Part shown: in pieces, positions 31,894 to 37,843 of the stretch | Position numbering within the stretch: the stretch's first letter is position 1 | Layout: each line of letters starts with the position of its first letter | Source: Bryobacterales bacterium | GTDB taxonomy: Bacteria > Acidobacteriota > Terriglobia > Bryobacterales > Bryobacteraceae | NCBI GenBank assembly: GCA_016789785.1 | Contig: JAEUQE010000065.1 | Span: 1 to 37,843 of the forward strand | DNA: 37,843 nt | Direction: 5' to 3' | Made by a program: the position numbers and the translations under genes | Notes under the pieces: model-generated | Database searches by the model: none | What the model saw: the letters and a program-made list of their open reading frames with translations, nothing else | Told to the model about the DNA's origin: nothing

Positions 31894-32057
31894 TCGTGCG
31901 TTTAAGGGAGCAATTGAGCGCTGAAGGATGAGCGCTAGCGAGCCTCCGTCCCAAGACCCGCAAGGCAATTTGGGCATCAGATTCATCGGGCGCAAAGCCC
32001 CCAAGGATCGCCAAGGCAAAACTCTTGATGTGGGCGATATCGCGCTGGTGGGAGCCG

Positions 32058-32306
32058 ATGAAACGCCAGAAGGCCGTGCTCGACGGAGTGGCGAAGAGTC
32101 AAGCGCGTGGCAGCGATGTCCATATCGACTACTCGGACATTCCCGCGCTATCAGAGAAGCAACTGGCGCAGTTCAGACGCGCCCCAAAGAAGTTAGTGGC
32201 TGTGCGCTTGGATGCCGGTGTGTTTGAGTGGACCCAACAGTTCGGCGCCGGATACTCGACCCGGATCAACAACGTGTTGCGAGTGGTGATGTCGCAGCAA
32301 CGATAG
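32058..32306 (+). CDS. BrnA-like antitoxin, orphan
   Basis: From ATG 32058 the protein has 82 residues: a charged N-terminus and a C-terminal ribbon-helix-helix-like segment KKLVAVRLDAGVFEWTQQFG then AGYSTRINNVLRVVM, the usual BrnA (PF14384) ending, where BrnA binds DNA and neutralises the BrnT RNase toxin. No brnT is found upstream or downstream; the region before it contains only an unrecognised frame at 31928-32227. It may be a solitary leftover that could still act as a DNA-binding protein. GGAG lies three bases before the start, which is short but acceptable. Confidence 0.7.
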   Translation: MKRQKAVLDGVAKSQARGSDVHIDYSDIPALSEKQLAQFRRAPKKLVAVRLDAGVFEWTQQFGAGYSTRINNVLRVVMSQQR

Positions 32307-32720
32307 AGAGCCGTGCAAGGCGCTCTTCGTTGTGCATCGCGATCAGCCCGGCCCGTACACGGCTCGATGCCTAACCGGAGACCGTGCAGGGCGGGGCGGA
32401 GTGGCGGGGAGGGACATCCCACGAACCACGCACGTACCGCGGCCTGCCAAATGCAATCACCTGTGCAGGTGGTTCCCACCGGCCGTGGACGAGGCGATAA
32501 TGGAATGGGAGGATCGCGACCCCTCGCTTGATCGGGGAACACGCTCAGCCCATCGCGGACCTGCCCACGCGGCTGAAGGCTGCCGCAGTGATATCAAACG
32601 GCGAAGCCGGGGCGTTCCCGATCTCAGGAACACCCATCGATCTCCGAGGTTTCGAGTCCCCGCGGACGGACGGAACCCTTTGACGAAGCCCCGTCACCTC
32701 GCAAGAACGGGAAGGTGCTC
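32307..32720. other. Intergenic region with a palindrome and possible relic coding
   Basis: About 414 bases hold no gene I can name. CACCTG (32458-32463) and CAGGTG (32466-32471) form a perfect 6-base inverted repeat with two bases between. The frame 32528-32683 (TTG start, 51 residues, containing IADLPTRLKAAAVIS and IPISGT-like segments) reads protein-like but has no start signal; it may be a gene relic. GATAAT at 32495-32500 is a possible -10 box. Confidence 0.35.
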
Positions 32721-33161
32721 ATGGATGCGTCCACTGACCGGTTTTCTGCTGGCGGCGAGGACCCGATCCGAAAGCTGCTAAAAGAGCATGACGCCTGCTT
32801 CGAGATCCTGCCAAAGTACGATTTGGTCGACGGCAGGATCGTGCGAACGGGCACCGAGTTTGATCTGTGCGCTCAACCCGATCATGATTCGCGCCACATG
32901 TGTCCCGGCTGCCCCGAGTGCCGCCAGACTTACCGTCTGCTGGAACAGGCCGCCAACCAGGCCATCGCCGCAACCGAAACCGGCTGCCGTGAAGTGATCC
33001 AGGCCTACGATAGCGCGCTGCACATGTCGCCTCGCCGGCGCTTCCGGCCCGAGGTGGTGCTGGCCATTCAGATCACCGGCGATAGCGGCACTGAGGCGGT
33101 GGATGAAAACGCAGCGGAGTTGCGCGAGCGCCTGACCTCGCTCGGGATGCGCCCCGCCTGA
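32721..33161 (+). CDS. Hypothetical protein with Cys/His cluster
   Basis: The 146-residue protein begins at ATG 32721, five bases after GGGAAGG. Residues 50-67 hold Cys50, His55, His59, Cys61, Cys64 and Cys67 (DLCAQPDHDSRHMCPGC then PEC), which could bind zinc or another metal. The region after it is helical (YRLLEQAANQAIAATETGCREVIQAYDSAL) and the C-terminus has one hydrophobic strand (EVVLAIQITG). I do not recognise the family. It stands alone between the orphan antitoxin and the methyltransferase. Confidence 0.6.
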   Translation: MDASTDRFSAGGEDPIRKLLKEHDACFEILPKYDLVDGRIVRTGTEFDLCAQPDHDSRHMCPGCPECRQTYRLLEQAANQAIAATETGCREVIQAYDSALHMSPRRRFRPEVVLAIQITGDSGTEAVDENAAELRERLTSLGMRPA

Positions 33162-33272
33162 CACGCTGGCGTTTCGGAAGCCCACCAGGGATTCCTTGCG
33201 ATGTTCCGGCGCACCGCGAATACAAGCGACGCCGAAAGCCTCATCTCCGAGCTACGATCCTTACAATCGCAT

Positions 33273-34106
33273 CTACTCCCGGGTCGCGATCACTTCCAGG
33301 TACTCGGCTTGCACTTGCGTGCGGCTAGCTCCGTCGTAGTTGTGCTGCGACCACAGGCGGACCAACTCGCTCCGCAACTCTTCCTGCGCCGGCGCATCCA
33401 GGCTTTCGAACGCGCGGCACATCGGGCCGTAGTTCCCTCGGAAAAACTCCACCACACCCTCCGGCGGGAACGGATAGTCGAAGTGATACATCCGCCGGGT
33501 GAGCCGCAGGTGGGCGATCCCATCTTTGAGTCTTTCCCGGACCGTCTCCTCGTCTCCCCACAGGACCGGAGAAGGCGCACCTGAGGGAGCGATGTAGCGG
33601 GAGATCGCTCGGAACATCTGGCCGATGAATCCATCCGGAGTCCAGTTGGCCATCGCAATGGTACCCCCAGGCGTGCAGACGCGCGTAAGCTCCCCCGCCA
33701 CCAGGTGTGGACGGGGCGCGAACATCGCGCCCACCAGACTTACCACCGCTTCAAACGAGGCATCGGCGTAGGGGAGCGACTCCGCATCCCCTTCGTCGAA
33801 AATCGCCGGCAGCTTTTCCGCCGCCGCGCGCAGCCTCGCCTTCTCAATCCAATTCGTAGCGATATCGCAGCCCGTCGCATACAGCCCCGCCCGCGCCGCA
33901 ATGAGCGCAACCTGTCCCGCACCGCACGCAACGTCGAGCAGCCGAATCCCAGGCTGCAGGCGCAATCGAAGAAAGAACTGCTCCGCGTCGCTTTCCATGT
34001 AGCGCGAGAAGCGGTCGTAGTCACCAGCCATCCAAGTCGCCCTGAGCCGGCGCTTCAGATCGGCAGTATCTTTCTCCGTTGACGAGGTCATGGCCGGCAC
34101 CGTCAT
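33273..34106 (-). CDS. Class I SAM-dependent methyltransferase
   Basis: The 277-residue protein has motif I RLLDVACGAGQVALIAARAG, motif II TGCDIATNWIEKAR and the GDAESLPYADASFEAVVSL region of UbiE/Methyltransf_11-type enzymes. The start is ATG 34106, whose last two bases plus the next form ATGA with the stop of the upstream haloperoxidase-like gene, so the two are translated together. Longer starts would overlap that gene further. The substrate is unknown. Confidence 0.85.
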   Translation of the reverse strand: MTVPAMTSSTEKDTADLKRRLRATWMAGDYDRFSRYMESDAEQFFLRLRLQPGIRLLDVACGAGQVALIAARAGLYATGCDIATNWIEKARLRAAAEKLPAIFDEGDAESLPYADASFEAVVSLVGAMFAPRPHLVAGELTRVCTPGGTIAMANWTPDGFIGQMFRAISRYIAPSGAPSPVLWGDEETVRERLKDGIAHLRLTRRMYHFDYPFPPEGVVEFFRGNYGPMCRAFESLDAPAQEELRSELVRLWSQHNYDGASRTQVQAEYLEVIATRE

Positions 34107-35482
34107 CGCGCCTCCGATCCATCGTTCAGAGCCCATTCCACAAACTTGCGGGCAACACTCCGGCCAAGCGTCACGCCGGCTTGATTGTCGAATTCAAAGT
34201 GGATGCCCGCCCAGATGCGCGAATCGCCCGCTTCCTTCCCCAGCGCCCGGATGAACTCGGCCCGCTCCGGGAAAAGATAGGCGAGTACTTCCGAACGCGC
34301 CGCCGAGAACGTGGAGTGGTTCGACGGATAGGAGGGGAAGTTCGGCGCCTGGAACAGTGGCGTCAGCGTAGGATCGAGTTGCGCCGGACGAAGATACCAG
34401 TAGGCGAACTTGCCGTCCTGGCTTGCGATAAAAGCGTCGTAGCCGGCCGCGCCGAGCAGCGCGTACGCCCGTGCGGCGCGCAGCGGACTCCGCTCCATCT
34501 TATCTTCCAGAATCCACCGATTCAGATGAACCAGCGCCCACGGAAATATGCCTTCCGGCGTCTGCCAGTAAAGTGCCTTCGCATTGGTATTGAGATTGGC
34601 TGTTGTCAGCGCACGGGGAAAGTTCTTCACCTCAGCGAGCGCGGCCTGTGTTTCCGCCGACTCACACGAGGGAGGCGGCGCGGGCCGGAACTCCGATGGC
34701 GACGTCAGCAATAGCGGCTTCCACTGAGCGGCCGTCACGTTGCCCGGATTCGCGCCCGTCCACATGCAGCGGCCCGTGGGGATGGCTCCGGTCCATACCG
34801 CGTCCGACCCGTCAGCACGCGCCTTCAGAATCACCTGCTCGGCGACACGCTTGCCGAGTTCCATGCCCGCGAAGTAATCCGACGGGTACTCCACGCCGGC
34901 GTAGAGGCGCGATTTCGCGGCCTCCTCAGCAAGGCTCCGGAAGTACGCGGCTTCGGAGGGCACCAGGTATGCCATCACTTCGGCGGCGGCGGCGGCGGTG
35001 GCAGCATAGTCCGACGGATAGGACGAACTCGGTGGTACCGCGACGCGCGGCCGGATCGCAGGATCCGCCTCCGAGGGGCGCGCGCGTTGGTAAGTCTGCT
35101 TCGCCGTATGTGCGGCGACCGTCGCATCATAGATCGCCATCGCAACGTAAGTGTGGGCTCGAACAAAAAACGTGCCCACGGACTCTCCGTTGCTTTGCCG
35201 GCGGGCAACCAATTCCATCCAACGGTAAGAGGGCGGACCGGCATCCCAGAACTGAATTTGTTTGACGATGCCGGGAGCCGTTTCCGCCGCCGCTTCCCGC
35301 AACCAGTTCAATTCACCACGCGTTTCTCCTGTACCGGGTGGGGCGGGCACCGCATGGTCGCTCCCGGACCGGATGGCCCACGTCTTCCACTTACTTGCGT
35401 CCTTTGTTTCCTGTGCCGCGGCGATCCCCGCGGTCAGTGTGAACAGGATGACTCCCTGCCCTATTCTGGTGTTACTCAGCAT
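34103..35482 (-). CDS. Vanadium-dependent haloperoxidase/PAP2 superfamily protein with duplicated domain
   Basis: The 459-residue protein has a signal peptide (MLSNTRIGQGVILFTLTAGIAAAQ) and a C-terminal PAP2 active site: KFAYWYLRP (358-366), FPSYPSNHS (382-390, His389) and SRIWAGIHFEFD (421-432, His428, Asp432). These bind vanadate or phosphate. The N-terminal half is a second copy with the same spacing: SYPSDYA at 154-160 and SRLYAGVEYPSDYFAG at 191-206, in which both active-site His are lost. It may be a secreted haloperoxidase or an acid phosphatase. GAGGAG stands nine bases before the ATG. Confidence 0.85.
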   Translation of the reverse strand: MLSNTRIGQGVILFTLTAGIAAAQETKDASKWKTWAIRSGSDHAVPAPPGTGETRGELNWLREAAAETAPGIVKQIQFWDAGPPSYRWMELVARRQSNGESVGTFFVRAHTYVAMAIYDATVAAHTAKQTYQRARPSEADPAIRPRVAVPPSSSYPSDYAATAAAAAEVMAYLVPSEAAYFRSLAEEAAKSRLYAGVEYPSDYFAGMELGKRVAEQVILKARADGSDAVWTGAIPTGRCMWTGANPGNVTAAQWKPLLLTSPSEFRPAPPPSCESAETQAALAEVKNFPRALTTANLNTNAKALYWQTPEGIFPWALVHLNRWILEDKMERSPLRAARAYALLGAAGYDAFIASQDGKFAYWYLRPAQLDPTLTPLFQAPNFPSYPSNHSTFSAARSEVLAYLFPERAEFIRALGKEAGDSRIWAGIHFEFDNQAGVTLGRSVARKFVEWALNDGSEAR

Positions 35483-35665
35483 CTCCGTATCTCCTCTGTC
35501 GTCTGTGGAGCGGTTGGAAGCGCCCGGCCGGTTTCCCGTGCCGCAATCGGCGTTTCGCCCCCCTGATGGTTACTGCGGAGTTCCAGGGCTTGATGGATTG
35601 ATCAGGCGTCCGTTATTCTTGGCTGATGCGACCGGCGCAGCCCGGTGCCCGGGGCTTTACGAAAC

Positions 35666-36625
35666 ATGGATGCTCTTTCGGAAGTGTTGCGTGCCGTGCG
35701 GCTGGAAGGGGCGTTCTATTTCCACGGCGAATTCTCGGCGCCATGGCGCATTGCCGCGCCCGGCTCGGCGGTGCTGGCTCCCAGCTTGTCTCCAAAGGCC
35801 GGGCACCTCATCATCTTCCATTACCTGACGGAGGGGCAGGCTTCCGCCGGTCTGCCCGGGGGCGAGTGTGAAAGCCTCTGCGCGGGCGATATCGTCGTGT
35901 TCCCTCACGGCGACGCTCACCTGATCGGCAATGGAACGGCCGTGGAGCCGGTGGATCCGACCCGGGCGTTCGCTGATGCGGCCATCGGAATGGCGCCCGT
36001 GCGATTCGGTGGCGGCGGGGAGCTGACGAAGTTTGTCTGCGGCTTCATGGCCTGCCAGCCCAAGCTGATCGAACTCCTGCTCTCGGGCCTGCCCAGGATG
36101 ATGAAGGTCCGCGTTTCTTCCACGCCGTCGGGACAATGGCTGGAGAATTCCATTCGCTTTTCCGTAACGGAGGCGGCTTCGTCGAACCCCGGCAGTAACC
36201 TGATGCTGACAAAGCTCTCGGAGTTACTGTTTGTCGAGACCATTCGCAGTTACCTGGCGGGATTGCCCGAGGGTGGGACCGGATGGCTGGCAGGCGCTCG
36301 CGATCCGGTGACGGGCCATGCGCTCACGCTTCTGCATCACGACCCCGCGCATCCATGGACCGTGGCGCTTCTGGCTCGGAGACTCGGCGTGTCGCGGACG
36401 CGGCTTGCCGAGCGATTCACCCGGCTTCTGGGCGAACCGCCGATGGCCTATCTCGCGCGCTGGCGCCTGCGGCTGGGCGCCGAGCAGTTGGAGACGTCGG
36501 ATGCCAGCATCGAAGAGATCGCGGCCGCTGTGGGCTATGGATCGGCCGCTGCGTTCAACCGCGCCTTTCGCCGCGAGTACGATTGCCCTCCCGCTCTCTA
36601 CCGGCGGCGGAAACGGGGCCTGTAG
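35666..36625 (+). CDS. AraC family transcriptional regulator with cupin-like domain
   Basis: From ATG 35666 the protein has 319 residues. Residues about 10-175 resemble an AraC-type cupin sensor (LSPKAGHLIIFHYLTEGQA, GDIVVFPHGDAHLIGNG). The C-terminal 100 residues carry two helix-turn-helix units: TVALLARRLGVSRTRLAERF and SIEEIAAAVGYGSAAAFNRAF, then the YDCPPALYRRR end. It is divergent from the haloperoxidase gene, with 183 bases between the starts, and could control it (inference). The start has only a weak ribosome binding site. Confidence 0.88.
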   Translation: MDALSEVLRAVRLEGAFYFHGEFSAPWRIAAPGSAVLAPSLSPKAGHLIIFHYLTEGQASAGLPGGECESLCAGDIVVFPHGDAHLIGNGTAVEPVDPTRAFADAAIGMAPVRFGGGGELTKFVCGFMACQPKLIELLLSGLPRMMKVRVSSTPSGQWLENSIRFSVTEAASSNPGSNLMLTKLSELLFVETIRSYLAGLPEGGTGWLAGARDPVTGHALTLLHHDPAHPWTVALLARRLGVSRTRLAERFTRLLGEPPMAYLARWRLRLGAEQLETSDASIEEIAAAVGYGSAAAFNRAFRREYDCPPALYRRRKRGL

Positions 36626-36741
36626 CCGTCTGTAGCCGCCCTTTGCAATGGGCCTCGTAACAATCGCACCGGCCGGCTGATTCAATTCATAGGCGGTTGC
36701 GGGCCAAATGCATCTGAGACACAATAGTTCTGAAGAGTTGA

Positions 36742-36749
36742 ACAATTGT
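36742..36749. promoter_or_regulatory. Palindrome ACAATTGT over the abiEi start codon
   Basis: The perfect 8-base palindrome overlaps the GTG start at 36748 and follows a weak promoter candidate (TTGCGG at 36697-36702 and CACAAT at 36720-36725). AbiEi antitoxins bind inverted repeats in their own promoter, so this is a candidate operator, but it is short. Confidence 0.3.
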
Positions 36750-37362
36750 GAAATCCCGATCCTACGTCCATGACGAGCGTACCCTCGTCCGTCTGGCGAC
36801 CGCACAGGGCGGGTTCTTCACGTCCAAGCAGGCCGCCGCCATCGGCTACACCGCGCCCAAGCGAAACTACCACGTCGGCGCCGGCAACTGGGTTCGAGAG
36901 CGCCGCGGAATCTTCCGCCTTGCTCTACACCCACTACCCTCGCGGCCGGACCTTGTCCTTTGGTGGCTCTGGTCTCGCAATCGCCAGGACGAACCGCAGG
37001 GCATCTACAGCCACCAGACCGCACTCTCACTCCACGACCTCACGGATGTGATGCCGTCGCGTGTCCACATGACCGTCCCCGGCGAGTTTCGGCGAAGCGC
37101 ACCCGTTCCGAAGGCCCTTGTCCTCCACATGGCAGACGTCCCGGCGAACGAAGTTGAGATCGTTGACGGCGTGCCAGTGACGAAAGCGCTACGCACTCTT
37201 CTGGACGTTGCGGCGACGGAAGCCGCACCAGTCGAGGATCTACGCGCCGCGTTCGCGGAAGCGAAGCGCACCGGAAAAATCACTCGAACTGAGATCCTTG
37301 AAGCCCAGTCAGACTCCTCGCGCCGGGACCTGCTGCGCAAACTCAAGGGAGGGAAGCGCTGA
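36748..37362 (+). CDS. AbiEi-type antitoxin (type IV toxin-antitoxin)
   Basis: The 204-residue protein has an N-terminal winged helix (LVRLATAQGGFFTSKQAAAIGY) followed by the AbiEi core: RERRGIFRLALHPLP, the YSHQTALSLHDLTDVMPSRVHMTVP block, and VPVTKALRTLLDVA. AbiEi represses its operon and counters the toxin without direct contact, as known for type IV systems. It starts at GTG 36748 and overlaps the toxin gene by one base (TGATG). Codon use and GC look like the rest of the window. Confidence 0.85.
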   Translation: MKSRSYVHDERTLVRLATAQGGFFTSKQAAAIGYTAPKRNYHVGAGNWVRERRGIFRLALHPLPSRPDLVLWWLWSRNRQDEPQGIYSHQTALSLHDLTDVMPSRVHMTVPGEFRRSAPVPKALVLHMADVPANEVEIVDGVPVTKALRTLLDVAATEAAPVEDLRAAFAEAKRTGKITRTEILEAQSDSSRRDLLRKLKGGKR

Positions 37363-37843
37363 TGCCGGCAGGCCGAAAATACGCCACTGCGGGCGCTTTC
37401 CGCCAAGCGCTCGAAGAACGGCTCAAGACAATCTCTCGCGAGGAACGCACCGACTTTCAGCGTCTCTGCCGGCAGGTGGCCTTTGATCGATTCCTCGCGC
37501 GGCTTGCTCGCGTGGACAACCCAGACTGGATTCTGAAGGGCGGCTACGCGATGGAGCTTCGCTTCGATAGCGCGAGGTCCACGCGAGATCTCGACTTCAC
37601 GCTGCGCAAGGGGAATAACCAGACGGCGCTCCTTTGGCTTCAGCGCGCGGCAACAATCGACATCGAAGACTTCTTCACGTTCCGCGTTGGTGAGGCCATG
37701 GCCGATCTGGACGCCGCACCCTATGGCGGCGCGCGGCATCCCGCTGAGGCGCGTGTCGACGGCCGGGCCTTCGTCCAATTCCACGTCGATATCGGCATCG
37801 GCGACGTGATCTTCGAACCAATCGAAACGCTGGCTGCGCGGGA
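37362..37843 (+). CDS. AbiEii-type nucleotidyltransferase toxin, partial (runs off window)
   Basis: The frame starts at ATG 37362 inside the stop of abiEi and is open to the end of the window (160 residues seen). It contains the nucleotidyltransferase signature: KGGYA (59-63) and TRDLDF (74-79) with Asp76 and Asp78, the GG...DxD pattern of AbiEii/DUF1814 proteins. AbiEii blocks growth by nucleotide transfer to RNA targets such as tRNA ends in studied members. The C-terminal part lies beyond the window. Confidence 0.88.
   Translation, partial: MPAGRKYATAGAFRQALEERLKTISREERTDFQRLCRQVAFDRFLARLARVDNPDWILKGGYAMELRFDSARSTRDLDFTLRKGNNQTALLWLQRAATIDIEDFFTFRVGEAMADLDAAPYGGARHPAEARVDGRAFVQFHVDIGIGDVIFEPIETLAAR

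Noticed and set aside
31928..32227. Open frame of 99 residues starting MSASEPPSQDPQG
   Set aside because: It is overlapped by the better-supported BrnA-like gene in another frame and does not resemble BrnT or any family I know.
32640..32670. tRNA T-loop-like sequence GGTTTCGAGTCCCC
   Set aside because: The flanking bases do not pair as a T-stem and no anticodon or acceptor arm can be built around it.
36619..36642. Tandem CTGTAGCCG near-repeat after the AraC gene
   Set aside because: Only two copies of ten bases; probably chance or a small slippage event, and too weak for a terminator.

Overview
The window looks like a chromosomal segment of a GC-rich member of the Acidobacteriota, most likely close to the Bryobacterales/Solibacter group. 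The best sign is the pair of an acidobacterial-type PadR regulator and an ADOP-type (acidobacterial duplicated orphan permease) two-repeat FtsX/MacB permease at 13.7-16.7 kb. A hybrid histidine kinase with OB-like sensory repeats and many secreted or membrane proteins fit the same picture. No rRNA, tRNA, CRISPR array or intact insertion sequence was seen.

Layout: 0-0.5 kb holds a 5'-decayed DUF4276 gene. 0.6-3.9 kb is a housekeeping cluster: rpmI with a structured leader, rplT, a ZapB-like coiled-coil gene, zapA and an M3 oligopeptidase. 4-9.1 kb carries two tandem thioredoxin-fold proteins, a TldE/PmbA-family gene whose 5' end is duplicated, a membrane-anchored protein, an unusual REC domain fused to an exported-type protein, and a YggU/DUF167 gene. 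9.1-10.6 kb is a wrecked two-gene module: an AAA ATPase broken by a 1-base deletion inside Walker A, followed by a short N-terminal stub of an RloB-like gene. 10.7-16.7 kb has the hybrid histidine kinase divergent from padR-ADOP. 16.7-20.7 kb has a radical SAM protein and a subtilase preceded by a free-standing prodomain-like protein. 20.7-25.8 kb is a minus-strand run: methyltransferase, dienelactone hydrolase, a D-2-hydroxyacid dehydrogenase with a signal peptide, a beta-propeller protein, nusB and ribH. 25.8-28.9 kb has lepA, proC and a small anchored protein. 29-31 kb has a DUF1801 protein and a GT39-like membrane glycosyltransferase. 31.2-33.2 kb has a DksA/TraR-type regulator with a long structured leader, an orphan BrnA-like antitoxin and a Cys-cluster protein. 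33.3-36.6 kb has a vanadium-haloperoxidase/PAP2 protein with an internal duplication, co-transcribed with a methyltransferase, next to an AraC regulator. 36.7-37.8 kb is an AbiEi/AbiEii type IV toxin-antitoxin pair that runs off the window.

How parts work together: rpmI-rplT and zapB-zapA serve ribosome assembly and division. ribH-nusB and lepA-proC are ordinary divergent housekeeping pairs. PadR probably represses itself and the permease through a near-perfect palindrome. The defence-like genes (DUF4276, AAA/RloB, orphan BrnA, AbiE) are scattered between core genes, and most of them are damaged, so this chromosome seems to gain and lose such modules repeatedly. The most unusual items are the split prodomain/subtilase pair with an apparently leaderless promoter, the in-frame REC/signal-peptide fusion, the exported 2-hydroxyacid dehydrogenase, the duplicated haloperoxidase fold with one dead half, and the structured leaders of rpmI and the dksA-like gene. 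No complete, clearly new multi-gene system could be demonstrated.
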